Below are positions 9,285 through 17,997 of a DNA stretch of 64,000 bases, in pieces. The DNA comes from Sphingobacterium daejeonense (GTDB taxonomy: Bacteria; Bacteroidota; Bacteroidia; Sphingobacteriales; Sphingobacteriaceae): the NCBI RefSeq assembly GCF_901472535.1, contig NZ_LR590470.1, positions 4,154,001 to 4,218,000 of the forward strand, written 5' to 3'. Each line of letters starts with the position of its first letter. Position 1 is the stretch's first letter. The notes below the pieces were generated by a model, which saw nothing but the letters and a program-made list of their open reading frames with translations, had not been told where the DNA came from and did no database searches. A program made the position numbers and the translations under genes.

Positions 9285-10331
9285 ATGGCTCAACAATCTA
9301 ACTCTTGTCAATATATATTTTCTGATGTCCAAAAGCCTGATCTTCCATTGATCCATGGATCGGATGTGTCGACTGTTTTTGACGGGAAAGTGCTGGTTAC
9401 GGCAGTAAACCGGGTCAGCTTTGGCATTGAGGAAGGCAAAATAACCGCCATAATCGGAGAATCAGGAAGTGGAAAGAGTACTTTGTTGAAATTGATCTAT
9501 GGATTATTGGAACCAAGTACTGGTGAAGTGCGATATCGAGGTTGGTTAGTTCCTACAAGAAAAGACAAGTTGATTCCAGGTCATGACGCCATGAAATTGG
9601 TTTCCCAGGGTTTTGATGATCTTAATCTTTACGCCAAGGTTTGGGATAATGTGGCATCTCAATTATCAAACACGAATCTGGAACTGAAAGCCAAACGTAC
9701 TCAGGAAGTTTTGGAACAATTAAGAATTGACCACTTGGCTCAGAAAAGAGTGGCAGACCTTAGTGGTGGTGAAAAACAGCGGGTTGCCATCTCTAGGGCT
9801 TTGATCAATGATCCTGAAGTATTGTTGATGGATGAACCTTTTAACCAAGTTGACGCTGCATTCAGGGACGAATTGCAACAGGATATCCAGAACATAGTAG
9901 CCAGAACTGGGCTTACCGTTATTTTGGTATCTCATGACCCTGCAGAAGTTCTGGCAATGTCTGATTACCTTTTGGTCATGAAAGCTGGAGAAATTGCAGA
10001 TTATGGAAAACCAAAGGAATTGTACTCCAAACCCAATACTCCTTATACGGCCAGATTGTTGGCAAAAAGCAATATCCTTTCAGCAAACAAAGCTAAGGTT
10101 TTGGGAATTGATACTGGCTCTCTCATATCCATCTTACAAGAGGATATAAATATTGAATCAGATGACAATGGCTCATTTTGGATAAAGGATATCAAATTTC
10201 GAGGTTTTTATAATGAGCTGATTGTTGGAAATGATGATTTAACTTTACATACTGTTCAATTTCCAAAAACAGAGATCAAAAAAAATACGAGAATCAAAAT
10301 TCTCGTATCTTCTTCTCATTCCTTTAAATAG
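9285..10331 (+). CDS. ABC transporter ATP-binding protein
   Basis: A stand-alone ABC ATPase of 348 residues. Walker A is GESGSGKST (residues 58-66), the signature is LSGGEKQRVAISRAL, Walker B is VLLMDEPF, and the switch His lies in ILVSHDPAEVL. The C-terminal 90 residues resemble the TOBE-like extension of importers for ions, polyamines or sugars (TVQFPKTEIKKNTRIKILVSS). The frame extends upstream to a GTG at 9255, but this would cross the terminator, so the ATG at 9285 is chosen. No permease or binding protein is adjacent, so the substrate cannot be told. The last codons overlap a hairpin that probably terminates the convergent esterase gene. Confidence 0.88.
   Translation: MAQQSNSCQYIFSDVQKPDLPLIHGSDVSTVFDGKVLVTAVNRVSFGIEEGKITAIIGESGSGKSTLLKLIYGLLEPSTGEVRYRGWLVPTRKDKLIPGHDAMKLVSQGFDDLNLYAKVWDNVASQLSNTNLELKAKRTQEVLEQLRIDHLAQKRVADLSGGEKQRVAISRALINDPEVLLMDEPFNQVDAAFRDELQQDIQNIVARTGLTVILVSHDPAEVLAMSDYLLVMKAGEIADYGKPKELYSKPNTPYTARLLAKSNILSANKAKVLGIDTGSLISILQEDINIESDDNGSFWIKDIKFRGFYNELIVGNDDLTLHTVQFPKTEIKKNTRIKILVSSSHSFK
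10278..10308 (-). terminator. Terminator for the esterase/ald operon inside the ABC gene end
   Basis: The 10-bp perfect stem atacgagaat (10285-10294) / attctcgtat (10299-10308) has a CAAA loop. On the minus strand it is followed directly by a run of T (10278-10285 reads as A on plus). It lies within the last codons of the ABC gene, 26 bp past the esterase stop. Confidence 0.8.
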
Positions 10332-10333
10332 AA

Positions 10334-11201
10334 TTATTTCTTAACCGTCTGTAACCATTCCATCATGACTGCAAACCAATCTCTACTGTCAGTTTTATTG
10401 ATCAGCCCAAACCCGTGTCCACCTTCTTCATAGGTGAATAGTGTATTGGGAATATTATATGAATTCAATGCTTTCTGATATCTATAGCTATTTTCAATAG
10501 GCACAGCTTTGTCATCCTTTGCACTCATCAAAAAGGTAGGCTGATTAGTTTCATCCACTTGTTTTTCTAGTGAAAATAATTCAACATCTTCTGCTTTAAA
10601 TTGGGGACCTATTAGATTTTGTTTTGATCCTTGATGCGTTACACCTTGTTCCATGGTTAGCACTGGGTAACAAAGGACTGAATAATCAGGTCTCAGATTT
10701 GCATTTTCCAAATAAGGTGTTTGCGGGTGTTCGAAAAGATTGGAAAGAGATCCTGCTAGGTGACCGCCAGCGGAGAAACCAATTACAACAACCTGTTTTT
10801 TAGGATTTTCTTCACGAATCTGCGCTATAGCATATTGAGCATCCTGTAAAGGACCAAATTTTTTATTGCTCATAGTCTCCTCTTTAGGAATTCTATAAAG
10901 CAATACATATGCAGAATATCCCAAATCATTTAATCTTTTTGCAACATCATGCCCTTCATGGTTTATCGCTACACCGGCATATCCACCACCCGGTATCACC
11001 AAAAACACCAAATCTTTTTTGGTCTTGTTCTGCTTTATGAACGTAAAGTTTAGGTTTATCCAGTTCTTCCAGACTTTCAACTTTTACCTTTGCGCCAGGA
11101 ATTTCTTCCGTACCATATAAATATCTCATTTGCCCGGTATCTTGGGCTTTAGAATGCCATGCAATCATGCTCAGAATAAAAAGGATTAAATAGTTTTTCA
11201 T
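10334..11201 (-). CDS. Secreted alpha/beta-hydrolase, acetyl-xylan-esterase/BD-FAE-like (one indel)
   Basis: This is an alpha/beta-hydrolase of the esterase/lipase type seen with carbohydrate esterases. The ATG at 11201 gives a signal peptide (MKNYLILFILSMIAWHSKAQ). The frame breaks at DQKRFGVFG. Adding one T to the run 11015-11020 restores QDQKKDLVFLVIPGGGYAGVAINHEG, the oxyanion HGGG-like loop. The nucleophile is in VVIGFSAGGHLAG, the acid in SAKDDKAVP and the His in EEGGHGFGL. The corrected length is about 289 residues. It follows ald by 3 bp and should share its transcript. Actual substrate is not evident from the neighbours. Confidence 0.85.
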
Positions 11202-11204
11202 AGT

Positions 11205-12418
11205 TTATAAATTTGCCATCACGATCAGGTTGAGATCTTTGCAAGGGATCTGAAACTTCTCGCTCATGTCTTTATTAGTTAGGTTTCCGTGGTATAGATA
11301 GATGGCACTTCGAATGCCTTGGTTTGCCCAGATCATATTGTTCATGCCTCCAGCTTCTCCAATTTCAATCAATATTGGAGTAAAAATATTGGTTAGTGCA
11401 TAAGTGGCAGTCCTGGCAACCCTAGAGGCGATATTAGGCACACAATAGTGTATAACATCGTATTTTCTGAATGTAGGTTTCTCATGGTTAGTGACTTCAG
11501 AAGTTTCAAAAACACCTCCTTGGTCAATACTTACATCTATCAAAACTGAATTCGGTTTCATCTTGGAAACGGTATCTTCAGAAATCAAGCATGGTGTTCT
11601 ACCGTTTTTGGCCCTTACAGCTCCAATCACGACATCGCATGTTTTAACGGCTTTATTGAGAACGATTGGTTGGACCACAGATGTGAAAACTCTGCTGCCA
11701 ACATTACTCTGCAATCTTCTTAATCTGTAAACAGAACTATCGAATACTTTTTACTTGCGCACCTAAGGCAATGGCTGTCCTTGCAGCAAATTCCCCAACT
11801 GTTCCAGCGCCTATAATGACCATTTCAGTTGGAGGTACTCCAGTAACTCCACCTAGCATCAGCCCTTTTCCATCAAATACGTTAGAAAGATATTCTGCAG
11901 CTATTAAAACGGAGGTGGCTCCCACGATCTCGCTCATTGCCCTTACAACGGACAGATGTCCGCCTTCATCTTGGAGATATTCAAAAGATAGGGCAGTGAT
12001 TTGTTTTTTTCATTAATGCCTTAAGGACGTTAAGGTCCATTAAGGATGGTTGTTGAGAACTGAATAGAACCTGACGGTTCTTCATTAATTCTACTTCCTT
12101 CAATGTTGGGCTGGAAATTTTTATGATCAAATCGGCTTTATATACTTCCTTTTTGTCATAAACAATGCGTGCTCCTTGTTCACTGTAATGATGATCTTGG
12201 AAATTGGAGGCATCACCGGCTCCAGATTCAAGTATGATATCATGTCCATTTTCTACCAACAAACCTACAGACAGAGGTGTCAATGGAATTCGATTTTCCT
12301 GAAAGGTATTTTCCTTAGGAATACCAATGGTCAAACTGCCTTTTTTTCGATCTTTAGACAGCAAAGCTTCTTTAGGTTGTAAGACCCCTTCTTGGGCTAA
12401 TTTTGATACATTTATCAT
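11205..12418 (-). CDS. ald: Alanine dehydrogenase (two indels)
   Basis: Alanine dehydrogenase converts L-alanine and NAD+ to pyruvate, ammonium and NADH. Three frame pieces join into about 404 residues, the usual length for Bacteroidota Ald. The N-terminal part has GIPKENTFQENRIPLTP, the middle part EIVGATSVLIAAEYLS and the NAD-binding loop VIIGAGTVGEFAARTA, and the C-terminal part CDVVIGAVRAKNGRTPCLIS and IDQGGVFET. Removing one T from the run 12004-12010 gives MKKQITALSFEYLQDEGGHLSVVRAMSE. Removing one T from 11748-11752 gives GAQVKVFDSSVYRLRRLQ. Both are homopolymer indels and probably errors. A secreted esterase gene follows after 3 bp. Confidence 0.92.
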
Positions 12419-12482
12419 TTACTTAAATATAATGCAAGTTAAAAATACACAATAAATTTTCAACAAATAAACCCTAAACGAT

Positions 12483-12490
12483 TATATTTG
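12483..12490 (+). promoter_or_regulatory. -7 element upstream of the CapD-like gene
   Basis: TATATTTG matches TAnnTTTG exactly and lies 58 bp before the ATG at 12549. No TTG is found at the -33 distance, so the call rests on the -7 element alone. Confidence 0.4.
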
Positions 12491-12548
12491 GTTTAAATTA
12501 GATTATATGAAACATAATAATCGGAAGTTTATAAACTAACCTGTTACA

Positions 12549-14475
12549 ATGAGAATAATTAAGCCGTTGAATCACATTAAGATAGTTCCAAGATGGATTA
12601 TTTTTATGTTCGACATAGCTGTTTCTGCCTGTGCATTTTTACTTGCATTCACGCTTTACAATAATTTTAATGTTGATTCTTTTTCAAAGTTAGACTTCTC
12701 TGTGGAATTTTTATTCTGTATGATCCTAACTGCGATTTCATTTTTAGTATTCAAGCTTTATAGTGGTATTGTGAGGTACACTTCTGCAGTAGATTCGATC
12801 CGGATCTTATCTACTATTGTGTTCACCTCGATAATCATGTTTATAGCCAAACTGATCTTTATCGCGTTACAAATACAGATCAACATCCCTACAAATCTCA
12901 TTATTATTTATGCCCTGTTTGCATTTACAGGACTCACTACCTATCGTACATGTATTAAGATCTTTTTTCAATACACTAAGTCGACAAGGAATGGTCGGAA
13001 AAATGCAATTGTGTATGGAGCCGGAGATTTGGGAATTGCAGTAAAACGTACTTTTGAACATGATTTCAGATCAGAAAAAACAATAGTTGCCTATATCGAT
13101 GATAATGAGGAGAAAATTGGGAAATCAATCGATGGGTTAAAGATTTACGGTTCTAAAGATTTTCTAAGGGCAGTTCATAAATTTGGTGTTGATGAGTTGA
13201 TTATCGCTTCTTCCAATATCGATATTGAAGTCAAGAACAATATTATTGACCAAGCATTGGAGCATAATGTTACAGTCTTGACATTGCCACCAGTAAGTAA
13301 AATCATAAATGGTGACCTCTCGCCTTCTCAGATAAAGCAAATCAAGATAGAAGATTTATTGGAGAGAGCTCCTATTCAAATTTCCAACGAAAAGTTATTG
13401 GATCAATTGCGTGGAAAAAGAGTATTGGTCACTGGTGCTGCGGGATCTATCGGAAGTGAAATTTCTAAACAGTTAGGACGTTATGAGCCTCAAATGATCA
13501 TTTTATGTGATCAAGCTGAATCGCCATTGCATAACCTTCAATTAGACCTTCAGGATCAGTTTAAGAATCAAATCTATCATACTTTTATTGCTGACATTCG
13601 TAGCGAAGAAAGAATGAGATTGTTATTTGAAACTTTCAAGCCTCATTATGTTTATCATGCTGCTGCATATAAGCATGTACCTATGATGGAGAACCATCCT
13701 AGTGAAGGAGTAAAAACAAATGTATTCGGCACTTATTTGTTATCAAATTTAGCTGTTGAGTTTGATGTTCAGAAATTCGTTTTTGTTTCGACCGACAAAG
13801 CTGTAAACCCAACGAATGTAATGGGTGCTACTAAAAGAATTGCTGAAAAATACGTTCAGTCTTTGAACAATTACCTTACTACGGTTAATGGCATTAAATC
13901 TACGCGTTTCATCACAACGCGGTTCGGGAATGTTTTGGGTTCAAACGGATCTGTAATCCCTAGGTTTAAGGACCCAAATAGAAAAGGGTGGCCCTGTTAC
14001 GGTTACTCATCCAGATATTACTAGATATTTTATGACCATCCCTGAGGCTTGTCAATTAGTTATCGAGGCTGGCAATATGGGTAATGGCGGTGAGATTTTC
14101 GTATTTGACATGGGCAAATCCGTTAAGATTGTGGACTTGGCCAAGAAAATGATCAGATTGTCTGGATTTACGCCTTTTAAAGATATCGACATCAAATTCA
14201 CTGGTCTTAGACCAGGCGAGAAATTATATGAAGAGTTGTTGAATGACCTTGAGAACACGATGCCTACACATCATGATAAAATCATGATCGCCAAAGTTAG
14301 GGAAAATGACTTTGAATTGGTAAAAAATGAAATTCATGTGCTTTCAAAGGAATTAAACAGCAACAACAACCTCAATATTGTTAGGCAGATGAAGGTGATG
14401 GTACCTGAATTCAAAAGCCAAAATTCTATTTATGAACAATTGGATAAGGAAAAAATGGTCAATATCAACTCTTAA
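12549..14475 (+). CDS. CapD/FlaA1-family nucleotide-sugar dehydratase/epimerase (one indel)
   Basis: This is a membrane-bound nucleoside-diphosphate-sugar 4,6-dehydratase/epimerase of the CapD/WbpM type, about 642 residues, acting in surface polysaccharide synthesis. Four hydrophobic segments lie in residues 1-125. A first Rossmann domain follows (IVYGAGDLGIAVK), then the catalytic SDR domain with VTGAAGSIGSEISKQLG, AAAYKHVPMMENHP and FVSTDKAVNPTNVMGATKR. The frame breaks at RFKDPNRKG. Removing one C from 13973-13975 gives RFKDQIEKGGPVTVTHPDITRYFMTIPEA, a strongly conserved stretch. It is a single gene here, without a glycosyltransferase cluster, so the polysaccharide it serves is unknown. 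Confidence 0.9.
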
Positions 14476-14500
14476 TGCTGTTAAATATTTTTCCTAAGTT

Positions 14501-14531
14501 ATTGCAAGTATTCTTTAAAAGTGTATTTTTG
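14501..14531 (+). promoter_or_regulatory. Complete Bacteroidota promoter for the TPR gene
   Basis: ATTG (14501-14504), a 19-bp spacer, then TATTTTTG (14524-14531) match the -33/-7 consensus and spacing exactly. Transcription would start near 14537, about 20 nt before the ATG at 14558. Confidence 0.7.
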
Positions 14532-14557
14532 CGTTCCGTAATCTATTAAAACAAAGA

Positions 14558-15235
14558 ATGTCACAAAATAATCAAAGCGGTTCTTCAGCGGTAAAAACAG
14601 GGCCGAAGAAATCATTTTTTCAAGAAAATGAAAAGAGTATCATCTTTATCGTAGCAGGTATCATTGTATTGATCTTGTTATATTTTGGGTACCAAAAATT
14701 ATACTTAGCACCTAGAGCTGAGAAAGCTGCAAACCAAATGTACCAAGCAGAGTACTACGCAACGATCGATTCATTACAAAACAAAGCGATTGAAGGCGAT
14801 GGATCATTCCCAGGTTTCAAAGAAATAGCAGATGAGTATTCTAACACTAAATCAGCAAACATTGCAAACGCTTATTTAGGAGGTTTATATTTGCGTCAAA
14901 AGAACTTCAAAGAAGCGATCAAATACTTAGAGCAGTATTCTGAAACAGGAAGTGAAATTCTTGACCCATTGATTATTGGTCTTTTAGGAGATGCATATTC
15001 AGAAGAGAAAATCTACGATAAGGCAGCAACTATCTACAAGAAAGCTGCAGATAAGAGCAAAAACGGCTATACTACTCCATTATTCCTTAAGAAATTAGGA
15101 TTGGTTTATGAGGAGTTGAACGACTTCAAGAACGCTGAGGCAGCATACCAAAGAATCAGGGAAGAATATCCTGAGAGCGTTGAATCTACTTCAATCGAAA
15201 GTTTTATTGCTCGCGTTCAAGCAAAACAACAGTAG
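14558..15235 (+). CDS. Single-pass membrane protein with TPR repeats
   Basis: The 225-residue protein has a basic cytoplasmic N-terminus (KTGPKKSFFQENEKS), one transmembrane segment at about residues 28-45 (IIFIVAGIIVLILLYFGY), and a periplasmic part with tetratricopeptide repeats (NAYLGGLYLRQKNFKEAIKYL, IGLLGDAYSEEKIYDKAATIY, KLGLVYEELNDFKNAEAAY). This layout resembles YfgM-type proteins that hold envelope proteins in transit. The role is inferred. It is encoded directly upstream of ribH, as in many Bacteroidota, but a terminator lies between the two. Its promoter is well defined at 14501-14531. Confidence 0.8.
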   Translation: MSQNNQSGSSAVKTGPKKSFFQENEKSIIFIVAGIIVLILLYFGYQKLYLAPRAEKAANQMYQAEYYATIDSLQNKAIEGDGSFPGFKEIADEYSNTKSANIANAYLGGLYLRQKNFKEAIKYLEQYSETGSEILDPLIIGLLGDAYSEEKIYDKAATIYKKAADKSKNGYTTPLFLKKLGLVYEELNDFKNAEAAYQRIREEYPESVESTSIESFIARVQAKQQ

Positions 15236-15291
15236 TTTTCTTGATACCAATAGTTCAAAGCTAATCAACAAAAATATTTTAATTAACTTTG

Positions 15292-15318
15292 AGGGCTACC
15301 CTTTGGTAGCCCTTTTTA
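15292..15318 (+). terminator. Rho-independent terminator after the TPR gene
   Basis: The perfect 9-bp stem agggctacc/ggtagccct with a CTTT loop is followed by TTTTATT. It lies between the TPR gene and ribH, so ribH either has its own promoter or depends on read-through. Confidence 0.85.
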
Positions 15319-15332
15319 TTTAATGTTATAGT

Positions 15333-15821
15333 ATGTCAAGTACCTTAAAAAACCTTTCAGACTTTTCACATCTTCAGGTGGGGAATGCTGAGAATTTAAA
15401 GTTTGCGATTGTAGTTTCTCAATGGAATGCACAGATTACTGGCGCCCTCTTGAACGGTGCGTATAAAGGATTGTTGGATCACGGAGCTAAAGAAGAAAAC
15501 ATTGAACTTATTGAGGTTCCCGGCAGTTATGAGCTGATCTCAGGAAGTGATATTGCTTTACGCAATGCTGAATTGGATGCTGTTATTACTTTAGGATGTG
15601 TAATTCAAGGTGAAACCCGCCATTTTGACTTTATCTGTGATGCTGTAGCAAATGGAATCGCAAATGTGGGGATAAAATATAATAAACCTGTAATTTTTGG
15701 GGTATTAACTACCGACAATGAACAACAGGCATTGGATAGAGCTGGAGGAAAACACGGAAACAAAGGAGAAGAGGCTGCCATTACGGCAATCCAAATGGCT
15801 TTAATACATAAAAATCATTAG
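15333..15821 (+). CDS. ribH: 6,7-dimethyl-8-ribityllumazine synthase
   Basis: RibH condenses 5-amino-6-ribitylamino-uracil with 3,4-dihydroxy-2-butanone-4-phosphate in riboflavin synthesis. The protein has 162 residues, the family's usual length. Key segments are FAIVVSQWNAQITGALLNGA, VPGSYELI, LGCVIQGETRHFDFICDAVANGI with the catalytic His in RHFD, and PVIFGVLTTDNEQQALDRAGG. It stands alone here, without other rib genes and without a visible FMN riboswitch in the short upstream gap. Confidence 0.96.
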   Translation: MSSTLKNLSDFSHLQVGNAENLKFAIVVSQWNAQITGALLNGAYKGLLDHGAKEENIELIEVPGSYELISGSDIALRNAELDAVITLGCVIQGETRHFDFICDAVANGIANVGIKYNKPVIFGVLTTDNEQQALDRAGGKHGNKGEEAAITAIQMALIHKNH

Positions 15822-15962
15822 TGGTATTGTTTTTGATAACTAGGAGGTTATGAAACATTTTGCACATACGGACAACGCAACTCAATCATTCCCAATTTGA
15901 TTTTGGGGTTGCAAGATATTGCACGTAGTGTCACCCTCTCATATATCATAAAAATCAGTATT

Positions 15963-16683
15963 ATGAAACAAGGAAAGAATATAGTTTACTATATCTATTT
16001 TAATATTTGCTGTCTTAGCATTTTCACCAACCTTGATGTTGGCACAATCTAACAGCATTATTGACAAAATTTGGACCGGCGTAGGCGGTAAGAACAAATG
16101 GGAAAGCACAAAATACCTTATGTTCACCGTTTCAGGGAACAGCAAGTATCCTTCTATCAGCGGTAGCAGAAAGTTCTTATTGGACAAACAAACAGGGAAT
16201 GTTCGTTTTGAAGGAACATTGAACAATGAAAATGTAGTCGCCTTATTGAATGTACAGAACCAAAAATTAAATCATGTATTTGATGAGAATGGTGCTGAAG
16301 TGTCATTACAAGAATATAAGGAAGTATTGCCAGATCTAATTGGTCAATACAATATAGACTTGAAAGTATTGTCTTTGCCTATTAGCATTATGGCATCCAA
16401 TATTAGTTCACAATCCAGCAACAAGATCATCAATGCGGAGAAACTACAGAAACTTGATTTCTCAAACTTCTTGGGTAACTCTGGGAGTTTCTATGTAAGT
16501 GAAGAATCTGGCTTGGTGAAAAGATTGGATTTGGACAACAAAAGCTATTTAGTAAATGGCTACAAGGATGTTGGGAATGGATTGATCCTTCCTACCACTT
16601 TTAAAGGCAGCGGCGACAGCATTACCTACCAAAAGGTAGCATCCTTTACGGAAATGGAGCCTGAGAAATTTAAGGAGTTCTAA
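15963..16683 (+). CDS. Secreted protein of unknown function (one indel)
   Basis: The ATG at 15963 starts a signal peptide, but the frame breaks within it. Removing one T from 15985-15987 gives MKQGKNIVTISILIFAVLAF followed by SPTLMLAQ, a normal signal sequence joined to the mature protein (SNSIIDKIWTGVGGKNKWESTKYLMFTVSG). The corrected product has about 240 residues. The mature part is rich in beta strands (KQTGNVRFEGTL, YKDVGNGLILPTTFKG) and resembles proteins of the LolA/outer-membrane lipoprotein-sorting fold in its beta-rich pattern, but I cannot assign it. A strong terminator follows. Confidence 0.7.
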
Positions 16684-16701
16684 AACCCCATACAAAATAA
16701 G

Positions 16702-16728
16702 AAAGACGTCTTTAGGGACGTCTTTTTT
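16702..16728 (+). terminator. Rho-independent terminator
   Basis: The perfect 9-bp stem aaagacgtc/gacgtcttt with loop TTTAGG is followed by a T-run. It ends the transcript of the secreted-protein gene 20 bp upstream. Confidence 0.9.
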
Positions 16729-16742
16729 ATTGTATATGGGGT

Positions 16743-16773
16743 TAGACAAAAGACATTAGACAATAGACATTAG
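16743..16773 (+). repeat. TAGACATTAGACA-type repeat, copy 1
   Basis: The stretch reads as repeated units of TAGACAAAAGACAT and TAGACAATAGACAT. Related copies occur at 17598-17624 in the same orientation and at 17979-18000 inverted, so the methyltransferase gene and the palindromic block behind it are bracketed by the same motif. Confidence 0.6.
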
Positions 16774-16879
16774 AACAGGATAGAAATCACAAATTCATTG
16801 GATTATTCGTAAATTTACTATAGCGGTGGTCGCAATTCGAAGGGACTATCGAAGTCTATAGTTTACCAATTTAAATAAG

Positions 16880-17594
16880 ATGAAGAAATCAACGCTTGAA
16901 GAAATAGAACAACGGTTTGATGCTGATGTTGAAAGGTTTTCGGATTTGAATACCAGTCAGGCGAATACGCTTGATGCGGTCTTCAATATGGAGCTCATCA
17001 CTGATGGTATTCAAAAGGTATATCCGAACCTTAAAAACATCTTAGACATTGGTTGCGGCGCCGGTAACTATGCTATAAAAAACCTTAATGAAGACCAATA
17101 ACAAGGTGAATGTAGATTTGGTTGACCTTAGTCAAAACATGTTGGATAGAGCAAAAGAGAGAGTTCAGGAATATACATCAGGCCAAGTTAATATCTACAA
17201 AGGGGATTTTAGGACAGTTGAACTGGAGGACGGAAAATACGATGTTATTATTGCCACGATGGTTTTCCATCATCTTCGCGATGATAAAGATTGGGAGAAG
17301 TCTTTCGAGAAATTATTTGGTCTTCTTAAGAAAGGTGGCAGTATTTGGATTTTGGACATGGTTCAGCAAAACAGTCCAGAAATCCAAGAGTTTATTTATA
17401 ATGAAAGGTATGGAGCGTTCTTGACTGACTTAAAGGATAAGGAATATCAAGAACATGTATTCGCCTATATTGAAAAAGAAGACTCACCGAGACCATTAGT
17501 ATACCAATTGAATTTATTGGAGAAAGTTGGTTTTAATAAAGTTGATGTACTACATAAACATTTATGCTTTGCTTCTTTTGTGGGGTTTAGGTAG
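16880..17594 (+). CDS. Class I SAM-dependent methyltransferase (one indel)
   Basis: This is a small-molecule-type methyltransferase of about 238 residues. Motif I is ILDIGCGAGNYAIK, motif II is VDLVDLSQNMLDRAKERV, and the post-motif segment is YDVIIATMVFHHLRDD, followed by LLKKGGSIWILDMV. The frame breaks just after motif I. Removing one A from the run 17077-17082 gives YAIKTLMKTNNKVNVDLVDL. The substrate is unknown. It stands alone, with TAGACATTAGACA repeats on both sides. Confidence 0.85.
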
Positions 17595-17690
17595 TATTTA
17601 GACATTAGACATAAGACATAAGACAGGGTATGATTTGCTAGTGTCTTCATCCAAAAGCCATGCCGGGTGGGTGGTGAAACCCAATAAGCC

Positions 17691-17714
17691 GTGGCAGGTG
17701 TCCCCACCTGCCAC
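17691..17714. repeat. Perfect 10-bp hairpin
   Basis: gtggcaggtg and cacctgccac enclose a TCCC loop. No T-run follows on either strand, so it is not a classical terminator. Confidence 0.75.
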
Positions 17715-17741
17715 TGAAAATATGCCAATCGCCATTTTTTT

Positions 17742-17829
17742 CTATAATAGTTACACCCCTAGCAGGGTTGTATGGCGTGAAATTCATATTCGATAATAGC
17801 ACAACCCAATAGGGGTGTAACTATTATAG
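17742..17829. repeat. 20-bp perfect inverted repeat
   Basis: The arms ctataatagttacaccccta (17742-17761) and taggggtgtaactattatag (17810-17829) are exact reverse complements, 48 bp apart. A partial match continues inward (GCAGGGTTG against CAACCCAA). A related but imperfect copy follows at about 17855-17874. Confidence 0.8.
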
Positions 17830-17997
17830 CAGATTTGTAATCCGACCTTCCAACCCTATAGGAGTATAACTATTAGAAATGTTTACAAAACGCCATGCTG
17901 CCCTGTACCAGTGTAAATACTATGAAAATAGAAAAAAGTATAAAACAGTCAACCCTATCTAGGGACTAATACAATTCTAATGTCTTTTGTCTAATGT

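Larger units (their letters stand above)
17595..17997. repeat. Intergenic block of palindromic repeats
   Basis: About 400 bp without a gene hold several repeat types. These are a TAGACATTAGACATAAGACAT stretch at 17598-17624 and its inverted relative at 17979-18000, a perfect 10-bp hairpin at 17691-17714, a 20-bp perfect inverted repeat at 17742-17829, a diverged third copy at about 17855-17874, and a small palindrome (ccctatctaggg) near 17953. This composition resembles dispersed REP-like intergenic elements. It lies between convergent genes, where such elements often sit. Confidence 0.7.

Noticed and set aside
11205..12418. ald as a true pseudogene
   Set aside because: Both breaks are single-base changes in T runs, and the corrected protein is complete and well conserved.
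17595..17997. CRISPR array
   Set aside because: The repeats are inverted, of different lengths and without regular spacers, and no cas gene is nearby.
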